From positions 91,922,720 to 91,986,719 of the forward strand of contig CM056583.1 in the NCBI GenBank assembly GCA_029721435.1: DNA of 64,000 bases. Direction: 5' to 3'. Positions 1 to 10,800 of this stretch are shown here, one piece after another (positions within the stretch are counted from its first letter, which is position 1; every line of letters begins with the position of its first letter). The stretch comes from Gymnothorax reevesii. Taxonomy: Eukaryota; Chordata; Actinopteri; Anguilliformes; Muraenidae. The position numbers were made by a program, and so were the translations under genes. The notes beneath the pieces are model-generated. The model did no database searches. It worked only from the letters and a program-made list of their open reading frames with translations, and was not told the origin of the DNA.

Positions 1-1585
1 AGTACTACACACATCTATGGTGAGCTAACAGTGTTACCGCACACAGCTATGGTGAGCTAACAATGTTACCGTACACAGCTATGTTAAGTAAACTGTGTTA
101 CCACATACAGCTATGTTGAGCTGACAGTGTTGCCGCACACAGCTATGTTGAGCTAACAGTGTAACCACACACAGCTATGGTGAGCTAACAGAGTTGCTGC
201 TCACTGCTATGGTGAGCTAACAGTGTTAGCGCAGACAGCTATGGTGAGCTAACTGCGTTACCACACACAGCTATGGTGAGCTAACAGAGTTACCGCATGC
301 AGCTACGATGAGCCAACAGAATTACTGCACACAGTTATGGTGAGCTTACAGTGTTACCTCACACAGCTATGGTGAGCTAACAGCGTTACCACACACAGCT
401 ATGGTGAGCTAACAGAGTTTCTGCACGCAGCTATGATGAGCTAACAGTATTACCGCACACAGTTATGATGAGCTAAAAGTGTTATCGCACACAGCTATGG
501 TGAGCTAACAATGTTACTGCACACAGCTATGTTGAGCTGACAGTGTTACTGCACACAGGTATGATGAGCTAACAGTGTTACCGCACACACCTATGGTGAG
601 CTAACAGTGTTACCACACACAGCTATGGTGAGCTAACAGTGTTACCCCACACAGCTATGGTGAGCTAACAGTGTTACCGCACACAGCTATGGTGAGCTAT
701 CAGTGTTATCACTCACAGCTACACTACGGTTATAATGTTACTGCACACAGCTATGTTGAGCTGACAGTGTTGCCGCGCACAGCTATGCTGAGCTGACTGT
801 TACTGCACACAGCTATGATGAGGTAACAGTGTTACCGCACACAGCTATGATGAGGTAACAGTGTTACCGCACACAGCTATGATGAGGTAACAGTGTTACC
901 ACACACAGCTATGGTGAGCTAACAGTGTTACCGCACACAGCTATGCTGAGCTGACAGTGTTACTGCACACAGCTATGATGAGCTAACAGTGTTACCACAC
1001 ACAGCTATGGTGAGCTAACAGTGTTATCGCACACAGCTATGATCAGCTATTAGTGTTACCGCACACAGCTATGGTGCGGTAACAGTGTTATCACACACAG
1101 CTATGATGAGCTAACAGTGTTACCGCGCACAGCTATGGTGAGGCAACAGTGTTACCGCACGCAGCTATGGTGAGCTAACAGCACTACACACATCTATGAT
1201 GAGCTAACAGTGTTACCGCACACAGCTATGGTGAGCTAACAGTGTTACCGTACGCAGCTATGGTGAGCTAACAGTGTTACTGCACGCAGCTATGGTGAGC
1301 TAACAGTGTTACTGCACGCAGCTATGGTGAGCTAACAGTGTTACCGCACGTAGCTATGGTGAGCTAACAGTGTTACTGCACGCAGCTATGGTGAGCTAAC
1401 AGTGTTACCGCACACAGCTATGGTGAGCTAACAGTGTTACCGTACGCAGCTATGGTGAGCTAACAGTGTTACTGCACGCAGCTATGGTGAGCAAACAGTG
1501 TTACCGCACGTAGCTATGGTGAGCAAACAGTGTTACCGCACGCAGCTATAGTGAGCTACCGGTGTTATCGTGCACAGCTATGTGG
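1..1585. repeat. 32-bp minisatellite, about 49 copies, cut by the window edge
   Basis: Head-to-tail copies of a unit of about 32 bp built on ACAGCTATGGTGAGCTAACA followed by GTGTTACCGCAC. Copies differ by scattered substitutions (CTATGATGAG, GAGGTAACAG, ACGCAGC) and a few indels. The array starts before base 1, so its true length is unknown. The + strand unit contains ATG-GTGAGC, which resembles a vertebrate 5' splice site. No coding content. It lies upstream of the first visible TACC exon, so it may be intronic in that gene; this is inference. Confidence 0.95.
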
Positions 1586-1828
1586 AGATAGTTGTAGTTC
1601 CCCATACACCTTATACAAACAGACCCTCTCCTCCACTCTCCACCTTAACCGCAGACGTCAATTTTTAATCTTTGTGGAACTATCACTCAAGGACATAATA
1701 GCTGTTGATCTGTTCCAGACATGACCATACGCTGTGCACATTTGACAGATTCCTCCTTTCTGCACTCAGAAAAAATAAGTGTTAGATTTGCTTGAAAATC
1801 TTACGTTGACTGGTTTTATGCGATTGTT

Positions 1829-2719
1829 TTAAGCAATTCCTACCTTTCTGGCAGTTTTACCCTTTTCTTTTGTTAACTTAAAATGCTCCTAATAAGCGTA
1901 TGGCACACTAAAATGTAAAAGAAATCCAGCAGGTGTTAAAACTCATCGATATTCAATCCTCATATATTTCTGATAAAAGTCTGACCAATCATTTTTTTGG
2001 TCGGAATAAAATGATTTGCCGAGCTTCCTGTCTGTCGTCCGTCGCTGCGCCCCTTCCAATTGCCTACCTCTGTCACCGCTTGCGAGTCGCGCGCCTCTCT
2101 GGCACAGCAGCAGAGCTGTAGAGACAGATCAGGTCCTCAACACAGTTAGCCTGCAAATAAAACAGCTGCAGCTGCTCCTAATTTAATGACTGACGTGACC
2201 AGGACAATTCTGGTGAGGTTAGACGTTATGACAGCAGTTTTGCAAGAAAATATGTATGAATTCTGCCGGAAAACAATGCATCTGGCTGTAAACAAACAGG
2301 CGCTGAAATGCTAAAATTAGGCTATTATAATATCGTTAATGGTAGTTCGTCAGACGTTACAAGGGCATTTTATTTTATACCACATATTGAAGTGAATATT
2401 ATGTAATTACTGTTGGTTAGTTTTCACTAACCGGTGCCTCTGAATCTGACTCCATTGCGCGAATACACGCGAAATTTGCATCTTTGCATTGACTTGGAAT
2501 GTAATTTGACGCACAAAAAATTCATTTCGCGTCCGGTGTGAAAGCAGCTTCATTCGCGCTGCTCACTGCCTCACCGCAGGTGTCAGGGGAGGAGGGGAGT
2601 CTCAGAGGTCAGGCAGGGGGAAGAGGGCGGGACTTTGGAGGGAGGCGGAGTTGTTCTTGTTCAAATTTCTACTAAGTGCTACTAAGTGCGACATGCCAGA
2701 AAGGTAAGAGTTGCTTTAA
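1829..2719. mobile_element. Non-autonomous DNA transposon with TTAA flanks (copy A)
   Basis: Terminal inverted repeats of about 22 bp: GCAATTCCTACCTTTCTGGC at the left and the complement of GCCAGAAAGGTAAGAGTTGC at the right. Both ends are flanked by TTAA, which suggests a TTAA-targeting superfamily (piggyBac or Kolobok type). A second, shorter copy in the opposite orientation is at 46112-46740 and shares the interior. No transposase is visible, so the element is non-autonomous. Copy A carries extra sequence near 2449-2556 that is missing in copy B. Confidence 0.8.
2449..2556. mobile_element. End fragment of another MITE nested in copy A
   Basis: This stretch (GCGAATACACGCGAAATTTG to CGTCCGGTGTGAAAGCAGC) matches the terminal half of the elements at 7210-7372 and 14123-15056. 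It is absent from the sister copy at 46112-46740, so it is a later insertion that has lost one end or been rearranged. Confidence 0.6.
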
Positions 2720-4062
2720 GTAATGTCAAATTGATTTTTTACATTTTTGGCCAATTTAATTAAATTATTTCTAAATTTCACAACTCCCGTTTATGAGGCC
2801 TTTTGACCATTTTATATGGCATATTTTTGTGTGCGAGCGGGATACAGACCTCTGACTGCAGGTCAGCTCTAAATATGCTGTTTTTGTGCAGTCTATTATT
2901 GACATGTCAAAGAATGCAACATACATGATTACACATCTATGGGCTGATTTCAAGAAATTAGAAAAGAAAATGATATAATATCTGGGACTATCAAGTATGA
3001 ACAGTTCCAAGAATGCGGTCAGAGAATTTTGTTTCTGAGTTCTTGGATCTTCATTACCTCTGAGGGCGGGTCGCACACGGAGTGGTGCGCCAAACAGGGA
3101 GTTAACGTCACGAGTGACCTAGAGCACAAATAAGATCGACTCATTTCCAGATGTGGAAATCTCACATTGTAAATAACACATGGCTAAGATTAGTTAATTA
3201 TCAATTTTTGACATTCTTCCTTTAAATGAGACTCGAGCAGTGGGTCCCAGGGCCTGAATACAGAGTCCGTGCCGCTCGGGGTCAACAGCCAGGCGAGACT
3301 GTACCTAAGAGGGCTGAGAAATACAGACTAAAATCCATGTCACAAATATATATTGAGTGTTTAGTTCATGGCATATTTTCTTTTCTCGATTTTAACAAAG
3401 TAGCACAAGTATTCAACACTGTGCAACTCAAAGCAAAGTGTAGTTCGCTGTGCCTCAGCCTGCCATAAATTCATGCGCCCTGAAAGCTGATCTTCGGCCC
3501 CCAAATACAACTAACCTTACGTGACCTTGACCTTTGACCCAATGACCTCCAAAACCTAATCATTTCAGTCAACCTTTGTGAGGCATAACCTCTTCTGATT
3601 TGGCTAAAATCCCTCCACTCCTTCAGTATGTATAGCGTGGACAAGATATTAGTGATGGACACACACACAGACAGACATGGGAAAGCCGTCTGCCTCCCGA
3701 CCCCTGTGTGTGGGAGTGACATTATGAGAATTGGGGTATTATCTTGATTGGACAAATGTGGCAAATCAATCAATTTGCCTAAACCACTGTCTCAGCAGCA
3801 TGAGGTCAAAGGGCTCTCCTTCATGTTCCTCCAGGTCTTCTGATGCGCTAATGTAAACGTCAAAGCTCTCTGTGCTGCTGAGACAGTGCAGCCGAATTCA
3901 TGTCGAGGCACATTTCTTCCATTTTATAATTTATGTCAATACATTACCACATCCTTCCCCCTAACCTGACATGAATGTCCCTTTAACATAGATATCACCT
4001 GAAACAACCCAACAATGCTAGTTTTCCTGTGAGCTACAGCCTGTTCTTTCCTGTAATTCTTT
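2720..4062. other. Non-coding stretch, one dispersed-repeat-like segment
   Basis: I see no gene here. Around 3471-3775 the text (GTGACCTTGACCTTTGACCC, then short CA runs with CAGACAGACA) resembles a low-copy dispersed repeat common in fish genomes, but no ends can be defined. The rest is unremarkable AT-rich sequence. Confidence 0.4.
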
Positions 4063-5414
4063 GGCTCGTATTCAGAAAGGACACTCACACTAATTGAGTG
4101 TGAGCGCCTACTAAAACTTAGTTAGTGTCAGGTTATATTAAATGAGTCAGAGGTTGTCCTAACACTCATTTGCTTTCAGAGACCTCACTCACACTGAAAA
4201 TAGAGTCTCTTTCTGAGTGAAGGTTGAGTGCAGGGAACACCTCTCTTGAGCCGCACTAACTTGCGCCGGTATTTCGTTGTCAGGGCTTTCAGGTGGTTAC
4301 AAACATTAGACACTCTGGATCATTTCCAGCCACGTGCTCGACACAATCACAACTATGAAAATTTTTACTATAATGATGATAACGATGCCGGTAACTTAGT
4401 AAGTGACCACCTGGTTTCGGTGTTTACGAACTGCACTGTGGTGAACTCGAGGTTAGCATTTGTGTACCCACCAGTGGCTACTGGTGAACTGGCAATAGGG
4501 GAAGCTCAAAACCATCCCTTAAAAATAATGATTGAAAAAAGGTCATATCCAACCATTAATAAAATTTTATTAACTTGAACACCAAAAATCCAAAGGATTA
4601 TCATGTGTCGCCAATTCTACTGTTAGAATGAACACTGAATAATTATTGCCCTGTTTTCATTTCATTAAATTACCATTACAGAAACTCTGAAAACTCTCAA
4701 CATTATCAGGTGTGTCCAGTTTTCATTCATGACACATATCTGTCAACTCTCACGCATTCGGATTTCTCACGCTTTTCTTTACTCATGGGTTAAATAATTC
4801 TGCGCTCAGCGGCTCCTGGGGCGCGTGTGGATTGGTCTGCGAGGCTCATGTAGCTGTAAGTCACGAGAATCCATTCTTTTCTACATTCTTAATTGCTGAA
4901 TGTAGAAGGAAATGTCCGGCACGTGTCACAGCTTGTTGCTTAGTGAGCCTCGCAGGCTGTCCTGTGCCTTTCGTGAGCCACTCGACCACAGAATTTATGA
5001 AGACATGCAGATATTCACGTCGTCATTTATGAGCGAAAGAAACACCTCAATTTTGTGAAGCAATGTATAACAACGCTATAAAAAATAAATTTGATTGTCG
5101 TTTTACCAATTAGTCTGAGAAATTTTCTAATCAAGAAAAGTAAACTGCGACAGGTTTAGGTCATTCAGCACTGAGGGGTGAGGATTGAGCGTCCCTTTGC
5201 AGCAGCCGACATACCGCCTGTGGTACCCAGTGCCCACTACTGTCAGTTATGCTCGAGTGGCGTTTATGAATATCACCTGGCGAGGAGTGGGACCGCTCCC
5301 TCAGTTAGTGGTAGGTTGATCTCTTTCTCACACTCCAGTTACATTTCAATCGTACTCACTATATGGTGAGTGGAGGGTGAGCGTGAGTGTGAGTGTCGTT
5401 TCTGAATACGGGCC
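4063..5414. mobile_element. Non-autonomous DNA transposon with GGCYCGTATTCAG ends
   Basis: The left end GGCTCGTATTCAGAAAGGAC and the complement of the right end (GGCCCGTATTCAGAAACGAC) form terminal inverted repeats, followed on both sides by short ACTCACACT-type subterminal repeats. Total length is about 1.35 kb. Flanking trinucleotides are TTT on the left and TTA on the right, compatible with a decayed 3-bp target duplication of PIF/Harbinger type. The interior holds only short open frames (longest 4228-4578) with no recognisable transposase. Confidence 0.7.
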
Positions 5415-6556
5415 TTAGACTGGTCTTATTTACTCTCAAAACATTCTGGATAATTCTAAGGCCGTCACCGAGGTATGAAGTGTAGTTGTGCCACACCCTG
5501 TTTGGTTACGCACACACCTCAGTGTCTGCAGACAGACGGGCCTCGAGGGATCACCTGTGGGCAGGTACAGAGTTCATTAGCTGCCAGGAAGGCATTCCTG
5601 CATAATTATCTCTGAGATACAACATAAACAACATTAGAGTGGCACTCGGAGAGCGCAAACCTCTGCCAAAGCCAGCAGTTACCTATAATATAATGCGCAG
5701 ACCTGCATGTGCAGCCATGGTATGTTTACAGTTGGGTATATTTTGTCTCCAGTGAATTTTACCAGCATCTACTGGATTTTCAGATGTATGGCATTTATTA
5801 CTCCTTGTTGGCCACATGCCGTTTCTTACAGTGTTTACTACTGTGGATTACAGTGTTTACTACCATCTGGATTCAGGTCTGCTGCAAAATTTAATAGGGT
5901 CTTAATCGACCTGTGTTACGCCCTTTCACAAAGTTTCATTAAATTCGGGCCGGTGTTTTATCCATAAATCTGCTTACCATCCAACAAACACGATGGATCA
6001 CGTAACTTTCGAGGTGGAGGTGATGAAAAATATGAACGATGAGCCCAGTGTACCTAACAGCGCAGATAAAGTCACGTAAGTCTGAATTTTTAAATCTGCT
6101 TGTAACGGCGCTGAAAGCAGGGATGTGGGACGCTCCTGCTCACTCTGCAACTGCAAGCGAACTGATGAAAATCCCGGGGTGGGTTTGGTCACGCTGGGCA
6201 AAGGACCGTTCTGACCGTTGAGAAGAGAGAAAAGAAACTTCGCCGTTGAGGTCGAAGCTGTGGTGGGGGGTAACGAGCTGTGTGAATGTCAGACTAAAGA
6301 AGCGGGTCTGTCATCACTTGAATGAAGACGCGTTGCCCTTTGTGCTGTCTGTGGTGTACCTCACCCCCTACGGCCTTATCCAGCCAGAGTAAAGCCCCCC
6401 TCCCCCCGCCCCTCCCCCACTGAGAGGCATCTGTCACCTCTCACAGAAAATGCCAATACTCACACCACCCCTGAGCATGCTGGGAAATACAGAGCCCCCG
6501 CCATTGCTTGGTCAACACTGCAGTACAAATCTGATCCTAACTTCTGTATGAATGAA
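5415..6556. other. Non-coding stretch, no gene recognised
   Basis: No exon with flanking splice signals and no transposon ends were found. The only structural item is the G-rich run on the minus strand at 6394-6419. Confidence 0.4.
6394..6419 (-). other. Potential G-quadruplex on the minus strand
   Basis: The + strand reads as C-runs separated by single non-C bases. The minus strand therefore has four consecutive G-runs of at least four with 1-nt loops, the classic pattern of a stable parallel G-quadruplex. Function unknown. Confidence 0.5.
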
Positions 6557-6558
6557 TA

Positions 6559-6700
6559 GCTTAGATCAGATTAAATTAGATAGATGCTTTATTTATCCAC
6601 ACAGGAAATTCCACGTATCTCATAGTTCACTGTACAATACATAAAAAATACACATTTCACATAAAAATACACATAAAACACAAATCAATTGATAAAATGT
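6559..6700 (-). mobile_element. 3' end of a non-LTR retrotransposon (Rex/CR1-like)
   Basis: Read on the minus strand, this contains GGAATTTCCTGTGTGGATAA followed by AATAAAGCATCTATCTAATT, the typical 3' tail of fish Rex1/Babar or L2-type LINEs with an imperfect ATCTA-type terminal repeat. No reverse transcriptase remains, so it is a 5'-truncated copy. Its upstream (higher-coordinate) border is not defined and may extend towards 6990. Confidence 0.55.
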
Positions 6701-7209
6701 GAGCCTAGTTAAAACACAATAAAAAAAAAATAGGCATAGGAATGGAACACAGTTTAAGAAATGGAGAAGTATGACCATTTAAAATAAGCAGATTAATCAT
6801 GTTATCATGTTCCCTCCCTCTTTCGCCAATTCAGTTTCTGAGGCAGAGCAGGTCCTGTGACGGACCAGTACATGACCCCCAGCCAGTACCTGCTCAGTTT
6901 CAGCTGTAGAGTAAGGCGACTGAAAGAGTTAACCAGAGTCAGAGTCACAACATCAACATGCAATCCTGTGCCCTGCCCGGCAGTAATAAACACACTACAG
7001 GAAAATTACGGTGACAATATACCGTAATGGGAGTCTTTCTGATGATTGGACAATCCCCTTTATAATGTCATTATACCAAGAGAAAATGGGGTCCACTGCA
7101 AAGCCAATTAAAGTATGCCGACTGTTGGGGGCAAAACATGATCAGATAGCGGTTTGCGAGTTTATGGAGGGAGGGACATATTTCACACATTAGAACAGGG
7201 CTGCCCAGA

Positions 7210-7372
7210 GCTGTTTTCACACCGGACACGAAACGCTTTTTTCGCAAGACAGATTACATTCAAAGTCTATGCAAAGACGCGAATACGCGCGGTGTATTCG
7301 CGTCTTAGCATTGACTTTGACTGTAATCTGTCGTGCGAGAAAATCGTTTCGCGTCCCGTGTGAAAGCGGCTT
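7210..7372. mobile_element. Short palindromic MITE (hairpin type)
   Basis: The 163-bp element is nearly all inverted repeat. The left arm starts near TTTTCACACCGGACACGAAA and the right arm ends TTTCGCGTCCCGTGTGAAAG. The centre is CGAATACGCGCGGTGTATTC. Its ends match the element at 14123-15056 and the fragment at 2449-2556, so at least three members of this family are in the window. Confidence 0.75.
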
Positions 7373-7786
7373 AGCAAATCACACCTCAATCAGCAGCTGG
7401 AGAACTTGTTCAAGAGCTGATTGGTTGAATGGAAGGGTGAACTGAAAATGTACTTGATTGCAGACCTGCAGTAACAGGATTGCGCGGGCCAGGCAGCGCT
7501 AGTCAGCTGTTGCCACAATATAGGGATAGACTGACACCCACAGGTAATATAAAGCACTGCAGTTTTTCACAATAGATGGTCACAATATGCTTCAGTATAA
7601 GTAAGCTGCATACTGAATTTAAAGTCATACTCTGCAGGAGCTGTTTCCTTGCTGCTATCATTAGTTTAAAATCGTGGGTTCCCTGTTCGTGACCCAGCCA
7701 CACCCCCTGTGACGACAGAGCTCCCCCCGCTGGTGTATTTCTCTCTGACTTCTGCTGAGCCCTTAACATCTATCCCTCTGCCTTAG

Positions 7787-7839
7787 AACCACAGATGAAG
7801 ACTGAGAACAGCCTCGACCTGAAGGACTCCTGTGTCCTG
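7787..7839 (+). CDS. TACC exon a (first visible)
   Basis: Acceptor CTGCCTTAG ends at 7786 (an alternative AG ends at 7794), donor GTGAGT at 7840. In the only open frame it reads [17 protein letters not shown] and ends in phase 0, matching the next exon. It lies before the conserved domain, so identity rests on phase and splice sites. The donor is followed at once by a long GTGAGT-rich tandem array. Confidence 0.7.
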
Positions 7840-10800
7840 GTGAGTACTCTTACCCTGAGTGAGTGAGTGTGAGCGAGTGAGTGCGCGAATGAGTGAGTGA
7901 GTGAATCAGTGAGTGAGTGTGTGAGTGAGTGAATCAGTGAGGGAGTGAGTGAATCAGTGTGTGAGTGAGTGAATCAGTGAGTGTGTGAGTGAATGGGTGA
8001 GTGAGTGAGCAAATCAGTGAATGAGTGTGAGAGCGAATCAGTGAGTTTAAACCATGAGTTAGTGAATGTGTGAGTGAGTGAATCAGTGAGTGAATTAGTG
8101 AGTTAGTGAGTGAGAGTGTGAGAGTGAGTGAATTGGTGAGTGAGTGAGTGAGTGTGTGCGTGTGGGCGTTTCATTGAGCAAGTACCCCAACCAATCAGCC
8201 CACACATAGCAGCCAATAATGAGAATAAATAATAATAATAATGATAATAACAATAATAATAATAATAATAATAGCAGCAAAAACTGGGTATTGAATACTT
8301 TAACATAGCACCACACTGTAATTGCCATTTTATGACTGAGACCAAACCAGCACAATAAATCACTGTTCAACAGTTTGGAGTGGACTGTATATTTCCAAAA
8401 ATACAGCTTTCAACCACTCGAGGAGCTGTGTGACAATAACATCGGTCACCAGAAGACAGAGCTTTTTTCCCCTGCATTCAAACTGAATTCAAACACACAC
8501 ACACACACACTCACACACACATGCGCACACGCACACACACACACGCACGCACCTACACTTTGGCAGTGTTGAGTTGCTGTATTTAGCTCATACACAGATG
8601 CTCCATTTCAGATTTTCAGCTTAGTTCAATCTGTCAGTATATTGCTGCACTTTTTATTTTCCCTGAATAACAGAAAGCTCTGCTCTGCAAAGGCGGAGTA
8701 TTTGTGCGTTTCCCAAACGCAGGATTGTGGCGGCTGATGGGGAGATAAAGCTGCCCTGATGAAGGAGATTATCCTAAGACACGTGTCATAATCGCCCCAG
8801 GGAAACTATCCAGTTGGCCACCTTTACACCTGTAGACAGGCACAGGTGTGCCACCCCGTGTGACCCACCAGAGGGGCTGCTGGGGTGAAGGAGATGATTT
8901 TAGCTGCGATTCACAGACCCAACGACTTCATCAGCTTACTGTTACACCCAAAAACTGAGCTTTACGTGGGAACCATAGCATTAACGCAAGTGCTATAAAA
9001 ACACACTATTAATGATCCTCAGCCGCGCATACAAGCAGAGCTGGACAGTGCACAATTCAGTCTTCATCCTGGTATTTTTGGAGAAGTCTTTTAAAAAAAT
9101 TTCATTTTCAAAGTTATCAGTCACACATTAAGCTGCTGGAGGGCTTCTTTAAAGGTATCCTATTATACAAGCAGGTGCACAGCCAATTAGCCATTACGAG
9201 CCATCCCAAAATCTGTCCTGAGTGACGTCACAAGGGGGAGTAATGAAGGAGCTGAGGTTGGCTGAGGTTGATCAATCCTTTAAGCCTCTGGACGGTCACT
9301 TCCCCATGTGATGTCACAAATTTTACAATGGCCTGTAATGGCTAATTGACTGAGCATAAAGTGATTTGATTGAGGCCCTTTGAGGGCCCTCACCAAGGCT
9401 CAGGGCCTCTTCCTGTTTCCTCCCACACAGAGCAAAGAGCAGCCTGACCCCCAAACCACAGAGCTGATGACAGGAAGTGAAGGGCCTGCGAAAGAGAGCC
9501 GCCTCCTGAGCTCCGCCAGCATCAGCGAGGCCGACAAAGAGGCGGTGCTCGCCCTGATCCAAGAGGAGGTAACCCAAAGATGATTGGCTGCTTGACCAAA
9601 TGGCCGAAATGTGATTGGGTATTTGAGTGGACCAGTCACCTGCAGTAAAGAACAGGATCACTTCCTCAACCATTCATTCCTTTCATGTTTTTATTTTGAG
9701 AGTGAATTCAGTATGCTTTATTTGTGTTCATGTGTGAATGCCACTCTGACTGGGCAGATCGCAAACGCCGGTCGTTCCTCTTGTTTGGACTAAGAGCATA
9801 AGAGCTCCACTGTCATTCGCTCCCCTGAGTCTAAGGCGAAAAAAGATAATCAACCCAGAGAAGATGTTCCACAGCCTTCAGATTTTTCCCGTTTGATGCT
9901 TTTTCCGAAAAACCTTCTCTGTGCCTCATTTTGAGTTACTTTTCCAGACTTTCAAGAAAGTAAGATAATGACATGAGACATGAGCCCCAGCTCTGGTGTG
10001 CTTTTGGTGGGGAGGCCTTAAACACCACAAAACACCCAAAGGCTAAGCAGATCCTCATTTGCTGATTTAGGAGAAACTCTTCAAAATCATGGGCTTGTCA
10101 GTCCTAATTTAAGGATTCCTTAAATTTGTCCTATAAGAGTATTTCACAAAGCATCTTATCACTGAAACTAGCTCTGACCTTTATGAAGCTAAGGGCAGTC
10201 AAGAGGTCTTCTAAGTCACCAAGACCTAATCAGAAAGAATCCCGGCACGGCTGCTAAGTCGTAATTGTGTCAACATTTTGGAAGCATTTAATGATACTGA
10301 TGACGATAATGCGAATACTAATGATACTGCGTTTGTTTCCTCACATAATTGATTCCATGCTGCTATTTCGCATTTTGATGTTATTCCACATTGTCCTTTG
10401 ATAATGTCCTTCCTTTCATACACAAGTTTTGCACAAAGGAAAAGTGGTTTGTGTGTCCAGTTCGGTTTTCTCTCGTTGCGAGGGCACAGCTTCGCATGTC
10501 TCATCAGCCATGGTTACTGCAGAATCTAGAGAATAATTGAAAGGCTTACATGCATATCTTCAAGTTGTTTAACAAGATACACACATGTATTCGGCTGCGG
10601 ACAATTAGCTGCACATGTGCTTGACTAGTTTTTATATTATTCTTTGTTTCATTTTGCATCAGTGAAGGATACTTATTATTTTAAGACGTTGGCTTGAATA
10701 TGGAAAGAGCAACATAATACCTCTTTCGACGGTATTTCCCTGATGAAATCACTCACAAACACCATTCCCAATCAACCAATCACTGCAGGGGGAGTAAGTC

